The notes below the pieces were generated by a model. The model did no database searches. It saw only the letters and a program-made list of their open reading frames with translations, and was not told where the DNA came from. A stretch of 64,000 nt of DNA from UBA7236 sp964638865 (GTDB lineage: Bacteria; Bacteroidota; Bacteroidia; Chitinophagales; BACL12), in assembly GCA_964638865.1 (NCBI GenBank), contig CAZXBG010000001.1:1-64000 (forward strand), read 5' to 3'. Numbering within the stretch: the first letter of the stretch is position 1; each line of letters opens with the position of its first letter. Below, piece by piece: positions 26,631 through 34,262 of the stretch. Position numbers and translations under genes: made by a program.

Positions 26631-27185
26631 TTATTTACCTGCAGTTTTACCTGCTTTGCGACGCAATACTTCGTCAGAATATTTAATACCTTTTCCTTTA
26701 TATGGTTCAGGGCTGCGGAATGATCTGATTTTTGCAGCAATTGCTCCTAATAATTGTTTATCGTTGCTTTCTAAAATGATAGTTGGATTTTTTCCTTTTT
26801 CAGTAACCGTTGCAAGTTTTACTTCCTTCGGTATCATCATGATAATTGGATGTGAATATCCCACAGAAACTTCTAAAACTTGTCCCTGACTGGATGCACG
26901 GTAACCTACCCCAACTAATTCCAATTCCTTTTTGAAACCTTCTTCAATTCCTTTCACCATATTGCCAATAAGTGCGCGGTACAAACCATGCATAGCCTTA
27001 TGTCTTTTTTGTTCAGTAGGGCGCTCAAGAGTAACTGTGCTTCCATCAATTTTAATGGTAATATCGGCATCTACCTTTAGCGATAACTCCCCTCTTTTAC
27101 CTTTCACTGTAACCAGATTATTTTCTGAAACAGCTATTGTAATACCTGCGGGTAATTGAATTGGTAACTTTCCTATTCGTGACAT
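26631..27185 (-). CDS. rplF: 50S ribosomal protein L6
   Basis: A 184-residue two-domain protein near the factor-binding site. It begins MSRIGKLPIQLPAGITI and has the C-terminal signature PEPYKGKGIKYSDEVLRRKA. It lies 21 bases after rpsH. Confidence 0.99.
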   Translation of the reverse strand: MSRIGKLPIQLPAGITIAVSENNLVTVKGKRGELSLKVDADITIKIDGSTVTLERPTEQKRHKAMHGLYRALIGNMVKGIEEGFKKELELVGVGYRASSQGQVLEVSVGYSHPIIMMIPKEVKLATVTEKGKNPTIILESNDKQLLGAIAAKIRSFRSPEPYKGKGIKYSDEVLRRKAGKTAGK

Positions 27186-27206
27186 TTTATTTTCTTTCTG
27201 TGTTTA

Positions 27207-27608
27207 TTAATAAATGTAACATAAAACTTCGCCGCCGATATTCTGACGTTTAGCATCTTTTTCGGTCATAACACCCTTTGAGGTAGATACGATCGCCAGA
27301 CCTAATCCACTTAATACTCTTGGCATTGCATCAACACCGGCATATTTTCTTAACCCCGGTTTACTTACGCGGGTTAAACCTTTTATGGCCGGTGCTTTTG
27401 TAACAGGGTCATATTTAAGCGCTATTTTAATACTGCCCTGAGGACCTTCTGTTTCAAATTTATATTTGAATATAAAGCCATGCTCATACAAAATTTCTGT
27501 CAGGCGCTTTTTCATATTTGATGCTGGCACCTCCACAATTCTGTGATTCGCTTTTTGAGCATTTCTGATTCTGGTCAGAAAATCGGCTATCGGATCTGTA
27601 ACGTTCAT
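27207..27608 (-). CDS. rpsH: 30S ribosomal protein S8
   Basis: A 133-residue 16S rRNA-binding protein of the platform. It starts MNVTDPIADFLTRIRNAQKA and ends with the conserved LGLAIVSTSKGVMTEKDAKR and GGEVLCYIY. In other bacteria S8 represses the spc operon; no equivalent RNA site was identified here. Confidence 0.99.
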   Translation of the reverse strand: MNVTDPIADFLTRIRNAQKANHRIVEVPASNMKKRLTEILYEHGFIFKYKFETEGPQGSIKIALKYDPVTKAPAIKGLTRVSKPGLRKYAGVDAMPRVLSGLGLAIVSTSKGVMTEKDAKRQNIGGEVLCYIY

Positions 27609-27629
27609 TTGTTGTTTACTTTTTAATTA

Positions 27630-27899
27630 TTACCAACTTGCTTTAGTCATTCCCGGAATTCTGCCATATAAGGCAAGATCGCGGAGTTTAATTCTTGAAA
27701 TTCCCAGATCACGCACATATCCCCTCGGACGACCGGTTAATTTACAACGGTTGCGGTATCTCACTTGGGAAGAATTACGCGGGAGTTTATCCAACTCTTC
27801 CCATCTTCCTTCCGCTTTTAGTTGTTTGCGACGATCAGCATATTTTTCAATCATATGCTCGCGTTTGATATTTCTTGCTACTACTGAAATTTTTGACAT
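27630..27899 (-). CDS. rpsN: 30S ribosomal protein S14 (zinc-free form)
   Basis: An 89-residue head protein. It has one cysteine only and lacks the CxxC pairs of the short zinc-binding S14, so it is the longer zinc-independent type. Its C-terminal motif is RIKLRDLALYGRIPGMTKAS. Confidence 0.98.
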   Translation of the reverse strand: MSKISVVARNIKREHMIEKYADRRKQLKAEGRWEELDKLPRNSSQVRYRNRCKLTGRPRGYVRDLGISRIKLRDLALYGRIPGMTKASW

Positions 27900-27908
27900 A
27901 ATATCTTT

Positions 27909-28463
27909 TTATGCTTTGCGGAATGGAATTCCTAATGCTTTTAATAATTCATATGCTTCGGCATCAGTTTTTGCAGTTGTTACAAAAGTGATGTCCATAC
28001 CAGTTACTCTTGTTATTTTGTCGATATCGATCTCCGGGAAAATGAGTTGTTCCGTTATTCCCAAAGTAAAATTTCCTCTACCGTCAAAACTCTTATTATT
28101 TACTCCTTTGAAATCGCGAACTCGCGGTAAACCAACGGAAATTAATCTGTCGAGAAACTCATACATATTATTTCCTCTCAGCGTTACTTTGATACCAATA
28201 GGTGTATTGGAACGCAATTTAAAGTTCGAAATATCTTTTTTCGATACTGTTGCAACGCATTTCTGACCTGTTATTCTTGTCAGCTCATCCAATGCAACAT
28301 CAATGATCTTCTTGTCTTGAGTAGCAGCACCCAAACCCTGATTGATCGCTATTTTTAGCAATTTAGGAATTTGCATCGTGCTTTTGTACTTGTACTTTTC
28401 CTGAAGATCTTTAGAGATCTCTTTGTTGTACTTTTGTTTAAGACGTGGAGTTCTAGTTTCCAT
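27909..28463 (-). CDS. rplE: 50S ribosomal protein L5
   Basis: A 184-residue 5S rRNA-binding protein of the central protuberance. Landmarks: LKIAINQGLGAATQDKKIID, FLDRLISVGLPRVRDFKGVN, and a late GMDITFVTTAKTDAEAYELL. Its ATG overlaps the rplX stop by one base. Confidence 0.99.
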   Translation of the reverse strand: METRTPRLKQKYNKEISKDLQEKYKYKSTMQIPKLLKIAINQGLGAATQDKKIIDVALDELTRITGQKCVATVSKKDISNFKLRSNTPIGIKVTLRGNNMYEFLDRLISVGLPRVRDFKGVNNKSFDGRGNFTLGITEQLIFPEIDIDKITRVTGMDITFVTTAKTDAEAYELLKALGIPFRKA

Positions 28464-28816
28464 TATTTAATAATTTCTCCGGATTTTTTTGAATATCTAA
28501 CCATTTTACCGTTCTCGATCTTGCGGCTGATGCGCACGCCTTTTCCACTTTTTGGATCTACAACCAGAACGTTACTGATGTGAATAGGTGCTTCTTTTTT
28601 AATAATGCCGCCATTCGGGTATTGTTGTGTTGGACGAGTATGTTTCGATACGATATTAACACCTTCTACCATTACACGGGCTTTATCGTAATTAACTTCA
28701 ATTACGCGGCCTTTTTTGCCTTTATCGTCACCGGTAATAACCTGAACCATATCATTTTTTTTAACATGATATTTAGGTTTGAACCTACCGGTGAAAACTA
28801 CTTCTTTCTTTTTCAT
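28463..28816 (-). CDS. rplX: 50S ribosomal protein L24
   Basis: A 117-residue assembly-initiator protein with a KOW motif (VKKNDMVQVITGDDKGKKGR) and the downstream NIVSKHTRPTQQYPNGGIIK segment. It starts 2 bases after rplN ends. Confidence 0.99.
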   Translation of the reverse strand: MKKKEVVFTGRFKPKYHVKKNDMVQVITGDDKGKKGRVIEVNYDKARVMVEGVNIVSKHTRPTQQYPNGGIIKKEAPIHISNVLVVDPKSGKGVRISRKIENGKMVRYSKKSGEIIK

Positions 28817-28818
28817 AA

Positions 28819-29187
28819 TTATAAAACTTCAGGTGCCAATGACACGATTTTCATAAATTGTTTATCTCTTAATTCGCGGGCTACCGGTCCAAAAATTCTT
28901 GTTCCTCTTGGCTCGTCGGCTGCATTTAATAATACACAGGCATTATCATCAAAACGAATATAAGAACCGTCTTTACGACGAACTTCTTTATGGGTTCTCA
29001 CTACCACTGCTGTAGCTACTGTTCCCTTTTTAATACCACCACCCGGTAAAGCATCTTTAACGGTAACGATGATCTTATCTCCGAGTGAAGCGTATCTTCT
29101 TCTCGTGCTTCCCAAAACGCGTATGCATAATACCTCGCGGGCACCGCTATTGTCAGCTACTTTAAGTCTTGATTCTTGTTGGATCAT
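28819..29187 (-). CDS. rplN: 50S ribosomal protein L14
   Basis: A 122-residue intersubunit-bridge protein. Begins MIQQESRLKVADNSGAREVL and contains LPGGGIKKGTVATAVVVRT and RGTRIFGPVARELRDKQFMK. One base separates it from rpsQ. Confidence 0.99.
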   Translation of the reverse strand: MIQQESRLKVADNSGAREVLCIRVLGSTRRRYASLGDKIIVTVKDALPGGGIKKGTVATAVVVRTHKEVRRKDGSYIRFDDNACVLLNAADEPRGTRIFGPVARELRDKQFMKIVSLAPEVL

Positions 29188-29188
29188 T

Positions 29189-29452
29189 TTATTTAGCTCT
29201 TTCGACTACGTCAATTAATCTCCATCTTTTGAGTTTGCTCAAAGGACGGGTTTCCATTATTTTTACTTTATCACCCACTTTAGCATCATTGGTCTCATCA
29301 TGAGCATGATACTTCTTGGTCTTTTTAAGGTATTTACCATATTTGGTGTGCATGATCTTTCTTACCACCGCAACAGTAATGGATTTTTGCATTTTGTTGC
29401 TTGTTACCACACCGGTAATTGTTCTTCTTAGATTTCTAATTTGTTGTTCCAT
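29189..29452 (-). CDS. rpsQ: 30S ribosomal protein S17
   Basis: An 87-residue OB-fold primary binding protein. It has RRTITGVVTSNKMQKSITVA and KVGDKVKIMETRPLSKLKRW. It lies between rpmC and rplN. Confidence 0.99.
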   Translation of the reverse strand: MEQQIRNLRRTITGVVTSNKMQKSITVAVVRKIMHTKYGKYLKKTKKYHAHDETNDAKVGDKVKIMETRPLSKLKRWRLIDVVERAK

Positions 29453-29465
29453 CCTGGTTTATTAT

Positions 29466-29675
29466 TTATTTGGCGGAAACCAATTCTCGTTTTCTGGCTT
29501 CAGTTTTAATTCTCGCAATTTCTCTGCGGAGATAACGAAGCTGAGCCGGATTATCAATTGGGTTCACTGCATGATTAAAACGCAATTTCACCATGCGTTC
29601 GTTGTCGTCATGAAGCCTTTGTTTAAGGTCTTCATTACTCAACTGGTTTAAATCTTCTTTTTTTAACTTAGCCAT
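29466..29675 (-). CDS. rpmC: 50S ribosomal protein L29
   Basis: A 69-residue helical protein at the exit tunnel rim, near the docking site of trigger factor and SRP. Features: a Leu/Lys-rich first helix, LRFNHAVNPIDNPAQLRYLR and REIARIKTEARKRE. Confidence 0.98.
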   Translation of the reverse strand: MAKLKKEDLNQLSNEDLKQRLHDDNERMVKLRFNHAVNPIDNPAQLRYLRREIARIKTEARKRELVSAK

Positions 29676-29694
29676 TTGCCAAAGCTTTAATTAT

Positions 29695-30114
29695 TTATGA
29701 AACGTAGTCTCTGCGAACTACAAATTTTGTTTTTACCGGTAATTTACCTGCTGCAAGCCTCATTGCTTCCTGTGCTGTTTCAAGTGGAACTCCATCTGCT
29801 TCAAACATGATCCTTCCGGGTTGAACAACAGCCACCCAATATTCAGGGCTACCCTTTCCTTTACCCATACGAACCTCTGCAGGTTTTTTGGTGATAGGTT
29901 TATCGGGAAATATATTGATCCACACCTGACCTTCACGTTTTAAATGGCGGGTTAATGCAACCCTTGCTGCTTCTATCTGACGATCAGTTATCCAACCTTC
30001 TTCCAGTGTTTTTAAACCGAAAGAACCTGCTGATAATTGACTGCCTCTTTTAGCATTGCCCTTTATCTTGCCCTTAAACGTTTTCCTATGTTTTACTTTT
30101 TTTGGCGCTAACAT
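29695..30114 (-). CDS. rplP: 50S ribosomal protein L16
   Basis: A 139-residue protein at the A-site tRNA elbow. Landmarks: MLAPKKVKHRKTFKGKIKG, ARVALTRHLKREGQVWINIF, PDKPITKKPAEVRMGKGKGS and the late FEADGVPLETAQEAMRLA. Confidence 0.99.
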   Translation of the reverse strand: MLAPKKVKHRKTFKGKIKGNAKRGSQLSAGSFGLKTLEEGWITDRQIEAARVALTRHLKREGQVWINIFPDKPITKKPAEVRMGKGKGSPEYWVAVVQPGRIMFEADGVPLETAQEAMRLAAGKLPVKTKFVVRRDYVS

Positions 30115-30125
30115 GATTTTTATTT

Positions 30126-30836
30126 TTACCTTTTATTATTCGTAGGTCTTCTTCTTTTGTTATTGCGATCTTTTTCCTGTTGTAAGCCAATATTTGGTTG
30201 TAAATCTCTTTTTCCAAGAACTTCTCCTTTACAGATCCAAACCTTAACTCCTAACTTACCATAAACAGTAAGTGCTTCTTTCCAAGCGTAATCAATATCT
30301 GCACGGAATGTATGCAATGGAACACGACCTTGTTTGTATTCTTCTGATCGAGCCATCTCCGCACCATTCAACCTTCCACTCACTCTTATCTTAACACCTT
30401 CCGCTCCCATTCTCATGGTAGAAGCAATTGCCATTTTAATTGCTCTTCTGAAATTGATACGTGCTTCTAACTGACGTGCTATGGTTTCTCCAACAATATT
30501 TGCATCCAATTCGGGGCGACGGATCTCTACGATATTAATCTGCACATCTTTTTGAGTGATCTTTTTCAATTCTTCCTTCACCTTGTCAACTTCTCCACCA
30601 CCTTTTCCGATAATGATACCGGGTCTTGAGGTATGGATAGTTACCGTAATTCTATTAAGTGTTCTTTCGATAACTATTTTTGAAATTCCACCTTTTGATA
30701 TCCTGGCATTCAGGTATTCGCGAATTTTTTCATCCTCGATCAACTTTTCTGCCATGGTTTTTCCACCATACCAGTTGCTGTCCCATCCTCGGATGATACC
30801 TAGTCGATTACCTATTGGATTACATTTTTGTCCCAT
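30126..30836 (-). CDS. rpsC: 30S ribosomal protein S3
   Basis: A 236-residue protein at the mRNA entry channel. The KH domain loop is RPGIIIGKGGGEVDKVKEEL, and the C-terminal domain includes GVKIRVSGRLNGAEMARSE. A short basic tail (RNNKRRRPTNNKR) ends the protein. Confidence 0.99.
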   Translation of the reverse strand: MGQKCNPIGNRLGIIRGWDSNWYGGKTMAEKLIEDEKIREYLNARISKGGISKIVIERTLNRITVTIHTSRPGIIIGKGGGEVDKVKEELKKITQKDVQINIVEIRRPELDANIVGETIARQLEARINFRRAIKMAIASTMRMGAEGVKIRVSGRLNGAEMARSEEYKQGRVPLHTFRADIDYAWKEALTVYGKLGVKVWICKGEVLGKRDLQPNIGLQQEKDRNNKRRRPTNNKR

Positions 30837-30852
30837 TCGAATTCTTTATATT

Positions 30853-31245
30853 TTATTCCTTGGTTTCTTTTGTTTCTGCAGATGCTGCATTTCTAGATGC
30901 AACTTTTACAGTAATATGATTTGTGCGTTTGCGTATTCTGTATGCTCTTCCGTGTGGTGCAGGCTGAAATCTGCGCATTGTTTTCCCTGCGTCAACAAAA
31001 CATTCCTTAACATACAAATTACTGTCGGCAGCATCCTGTTCAAATTTTTGCTCCCAATTTTTGATTGCACTTCTCAGCACTTTTTCTACCGGTGCTGCAG
31101 ATTTTTTATCCGTATATTTTAGAATATTGAGGGCTTTGTCAATATCCAAACCCCTGATAACATCAACAACATATCTCGCTTTACGAGGCGAACCTGCATT
31201 GTTGTTGGTTCTTGGGTTATTAATAAGTTTTGCTACTGCTTCCAT
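30853..31245 (-). CDS. rplV: 50S ribosomal protein L22
   Basis: A 130-residue exit-tunnel protein whose beta hairpin reaches the tunnel constriction. Conserved blocks: SPRKARYVVDVIRGLDIDKA and the C-terminal RFQPAPHGRAYRIRKRTNHI, followed by a short Ala/Glu-rich tail. Confidence 0.99.
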   Translation of the reverse strand: MEAVAKLINNPRTNNNAGSPRKARYVVDVIRGLDIDKALNILKYTDKKSAAPVEKVLRSAIKNWEQKFEQDAADSNLYVKECFVDAGKTMRRFQPAPHGRAYRIRKRTNHITVKVASRNAASAETKETKE

Positions 31246-31256
31246 ACTTTATTTTA

Positions 31257-31520
31257 TTAACGCTTAGCGGTATGTGATTTAAAGTTTCTTGTTGGTGAAA
31301 ATTCACCCAATTTATGTCCTACCATGTTTTCAGACACAAACACCGGTATGAATTTGTTTCCGTTGTGTACTGCGAATGTATGACCAACCATATCAGGAAT
31401 GATAGTAGAGCGGCGTGACCAGGTTTTAACCACGGTTTTTTTGCTCGTGTCATTCAACTTCTCCACTTTCGCGGCGAGGTTATGATCAACGTAGGGTCCT
31501 TTTTTTATCGAACGTGCCAT
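31257..31520 (-). CDS. rpsS: 30S ribosomal protein S19
   Basis: An 87-residue head protein. It has MARSIKKGPYVDHNLAAKVE, the WSRRSTIIPDMVGHTFAVHN block and GEFSPTRNFKSHTAKR at the end. Confidence 0.99.
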   Translation of the reverse strand: MARSIKKGPYVDHNLAAKVEKLNDTSKKTVVKTWSRRSTIIPDMVGHTFAVHNGNKFIPVFVSENMVGHKLGEFSPTRNFKSHTAKR

Positions 31521-31530
31521 TAACTATTGA

Positions 31531-32355
31531 TTATTTTTTACGTCTGCTGATGATGAACTTAGTTGTTGTTTTCTTAGGATGACGGGTTTTCATTCCTTTA
31601 GAGAATTTACCATTGCGCGATCTTGGATGTCCTCCGGATGCACGACCTTCCCCACCACCCATCGGGTGATCTACAGGGTTCATTGCAACTCCTCTTACAC
31701 GAGGACGGGTTCCTTTCCATCTACTGCGGCCAGCCTTTCCTGATTGTTGCAGGTTGTGATCGGGATTTGACACCGAACCCACTGTTGCAACACAGCTATC
31801 TAAAATCATCCTGGTTTCGCCGGAAGGCATACGCACTATAACGTATTTACCCTCTTTTGCCGATAACTGAGCCCAGCTTCCTGCGCTTCTTGCTATCATT
31901 CCGCCTTTACCCGGATACATTTCAATGTTGTGAATAATAGTTCCCAATGGAATATTGCGCAACATCAAAGTGTTTCCCAATTCCGGTGCAGAGTTTTCAC
32001 CGGATTCTACCGTTTGTCCAACTTGCAAACCATTTGGTGCAATAATGTATCGCTTCTCCCCATCAGCATAACTTAATAAAGCTATGAATGCACTGCGATT
32101 CGGATCGTATTCAATTGTTTTTACTGTTGCCGGAACATTGTGTTTATCCCGTTTAAAATCAATTATACGATATCTCTTCTTGTGACCGCCACCAATGTAG
32201 CGCATCGTCATGTTTCCTGAACTATTACGTCCACCCGTCTTTTTAAACGGCGCGGTCAAACTCTTTTCAGGTACATCAGTGGTAAGTTCAGTATAAGCGT
32301 TGCCTATTCTAAATCGTGTACCTGGTGTAACCGGATTATATTTCTTTAATGCCAT
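31531..32355 (-). CDS. rplB: 50S ribosomal protein L2
   Basis: A 274-residue protein close to the peptidyl-transferase centre. Key segments: GRNSSGNMTMRYIGGGHKKR, the conserved AMNPVDHPMGGGEGRASGG loop that holds the functional histidine, and SRNGKFSKGMKTRHPKKTTT near the end. Confidence 0.99.
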   Translation of the reverse strand: MALKKYNPVTPGTRFRIGNAYTELTTDVPEKSLTAPFKKTGGRNSSGNMTMRYIGGGHKKRYRIIDFKRDKHNVPATVKTIEYDPNRSAFIALLSYADGEKRYIIAPNGLQVGQTVESGENSAPELGNTLMLRNIPLGTIIHNIEMYPGKGGMIARSAGSWAQLSAKEGKYVIVRMPSGETRMILDSCVATVGSVSNPDHNLQQSGKAGRSRWKGTRPRVRGVAMNPVDHPMGGGEGRASGGHPRSRNGKFSKGMKTRHPKKTTTKFIISRRKK

Positions 32356-32363
32356 CTTTCAGA

Positions 32364-32660
32364 TTAAATTGTGCTGAAAAAATCAATTGTTTCGCCTTTT
32401 TTTAGAGTGATGTATGCTTTCTTCATACGTCCTTTGGTGCCCTGACTGATGCCGAACGGAGTTCTTTTCCAGCCGAATTTACCATTGTCGGTAATCGTTC
32501 TTACATGCTCTACACTAACACCGTAGTTTTTTTCCACGGCATTTTTGATCTCTATTTTATTGGCATCCATACCCACTACAAAACCATAAGTGCCATTTGC
32601 TTCTGTAAGCTTGGTGGTCTTTTCGGTGATGAGCGGTTTGATTAATATTCTCTTTGCCAT
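32364..32660 (-). CDS. rplW: 50S ribosomal protein L23
   Basis: A 98-residue exit-site protein that docks trigger factor and SRP. It begins MAKRILIKPLITEKTTKLTE, which fixes the ATG at 32660; the frame is open to 32738, but that part overlaps rplD and is not conserved. The C-terminus ends LKKGETIDFFSTI. Confidence 0.97.
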   Translation of the reverse strand: MAKRILIKPLITEKTTKLTEANGTYGFVVGMDANKIEIKNAVEKNYGVSVEHVRTITDNGKFGWKRTPFGISQGTKGRMKKAYITLKKGETIDFFSTI

Positions 32661-32670
32661 TTTCCTAATT

Positions 32671-33306
32671 TTAATTGTTCTCTGCCATTTGGTTAAGCAT
32701 ATTAACCGTGCTTTCTGATAATACGATGCACTGTGCATTCATTATCGTGTAAGTATTCAGGTCAATTGCTTTTGCTGTGTCAGTTTTAGGCAAATTGCGC
32801 ACTGATAACTTTACATTGTTATTTTCAACATCACCCATGATCAACAAGGTTTTTTTACCCGCAACTCCAATATTGCTTAGTATTTTGCTGAATTCTTTTG
32901 TTTTTGGCGTGTCTAAAGTGAAATCTTCCACTACAACAATTCCGTTTTGTTTTGCTTTATAGGATAATGCAGAACGTCTCGCTAATTCCTTCACCTTGCG
33001 GTTAAGTTTAAAGCTGTAATCTCTAGGACGTGGGCCAAATATGGTTCCACCACCGTGAAATAACGGACTTTTTATAGATCCTTTTCTGGAACCACCTGTT
33101 CCTTTTTGGCGATGCAGTTTTCTTGTTGAACCTGCAGTTTCTCCTTTGTCTCTTGCCTTGTGAGTACCTTGACGCTGATTTGCCAGGTATTGTTTTACAG
33201 CAAGATAAATGGCGTGGTCGTTAGGTTCGATGCCGAAGATATCCTCATTCAGCTCCACCGCTTTACCTGTTTTTTCGCCTGATATTTTTACAATGTCGAC
33301 TTTCAT
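32671..33306 (-). CDS. rplD: 50S ribosomal protein L4
   Basis: A 211-residue protein whose extended loop (STRKLHRQKGTGGSRKGSIK) reaches the tunnel constriction beside L22. It also has FGPRPRDYSFKLNRKVKELA. In E. coli L4 represses the S10 operon; no such leader motif could be confirmed here. Confidence 0.99.
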   Translation of the reverse strand: MKVDIVKISGEKTGKAVELNEDIFGIEPNDHAIYLAVKQYLANQRQGTHKARDKGETAGSTRKLHRQKGTGGSRKGSIKSPLFHGGGTIFGPRPRDYSFKLNRKVKELARRSALSYKAKQNGIVVVEDFTLDTPKTKEFSKILSNIGVAGKKTLLIMGDVENNNVKLSVRNLPKTDTAKAIDLNTYTIMNAQCIVLSESTVNMLNQMAENN

Positions 33307-33307
33307 G

Positions 33308-33925
33308 TTATCTCTCTATTATTACGTAAGATCCTTTACTTCCCGGAACCGATCCGTTTAACAGTATTAGATTCTTGTCAGAAATAATTTTTGCTATTTT
33401 GATGTTGCGCATTTTAACGGTGTCGCTTCCCATGTGACCGGCCATTTTCATTCCTTTGAAAACTCTGGAAGGATATGAAGAGGACCCGATGGAACCCGGT
33501 GCGCGGTGACGATCGTGCTGACCGTGTGTGCGCATACCAACTCCACTAAAATTGTGGCGTTTAACTACACCCTGAAAACCTTTTCCTTTTGAAGTACTAA
33601 CAACACTCACTTTTTCTCCTTCTGTAAAAATGTCGCAGGTAATATTATCCCCTACATTTTTATCCAGATCAAAATTGCGGAACTCTTTTATCTTGCGCAT
33701 GTGTTTTGCGTTCGATTTTTTGAAGTGACCGGCTTGAGCCTTATTAGAATTTCTTTCTTTCATTTCATCAAAACCTAACTGAACAGCACTATAGCCATCC
33801 GTATCATCAGTTTTCTTTTGCACAACTACGCATGGTCCCGCTTCAATTACGGTGCAGGAAATTACTTTCCCTTCCTCACCGAAGTAATGCGTCATGCCTA
33901 TTTTTTTTCCTATGATCCCTTTCAT
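33308..33925 (-). CDS. rplC: 50S ribosomal protein L3
   Basis: A 205-residue early-assembly protein reaching the peptidyl-transferase centre. Landmarks: MKGIIGKKIGMTHYFGEEGK, VSTSKGKGFQGVVKRHNFSG and HRAPGSIGSSSYPSRVFKGM. It starts 12 bases after rpsJ. Confidence 0.99.
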   Translation of the reverse strand: MKGIIGKKIGMTHYFGEEGKVISCTVIEAGPCVVVQKKTDDTDGYSAVQLGFDEMKERNSNKAQAGHFKKSNAKHMRKIKEFRNFDLDKNVGDNITCDIFTEGEKVSVVSTSKGKGFQGVVKRHNFSGVGMRTHGQHDRHRAPGSIGSSSYPSRVFKGMKMAGHMGSDTVKMRNIKIAKIISDKNLILLNGSVPGSKGSYVIIER

Positions 33926-33937
33926 TGTCCGGTGCTT

Positions 33938-34243
33938 TTAGATTTTAATTTCCACTTCTACTCCACTTGGCAACTCAAGTTTCTGAAGTGCATCAACTGT
34001 TTTATTTGTTGCGCTGTAAATATCTAGCAACCTTTTATAGGTGCACATTTGGAACTGCTCACGCGCTTTTTTATTTACGTGTGGTGAACGCAATACGGTA
34101 TAAATCTTTTTCTGCGTTGGAAGCGGAATTGGTCCCGTTACAACTGCTCCGGTATTGCGAACTGTCTTTACGATCTTCTCGGCAGTTTTATCTACCAGAG
34201 TATGGTCAAAAGATTTCAGTTTCATTCTTATTTTATAGGTCAT
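33938..34243 (-). CDS. rpsJ: 30S ribosomal protein S10
   Basis: A 101-residue head protein. Features: RMKLKSFDHTLVDKTAEKIV, GPIPLPTQKKIYTVLRSPHV and the final LELPSGVEVEIKI. It follows fusA after 19 bases; no tuf gene intervenes, as in other Bacteroidota. Confidence 0.99.
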   Translation of the reverse strand: MTYKIRMKLKSFDHTLVDKTAEKIVKTVRNTGAVVTGPIPLPTQKKIYTVLRSPHVNKKAREQFQMCTYKRLLDIYSATNKTVDALQKLELPSGVEVEIKI

Positions 34244-34262
34244 ACTATTGTATTCTAATTTA

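Noticed and set aside
32661..32738. An extended start for L23
   Set aside because: The extra 26 codons overlap rplD and are not like any L23; the ATG at 32660 matches the family start.
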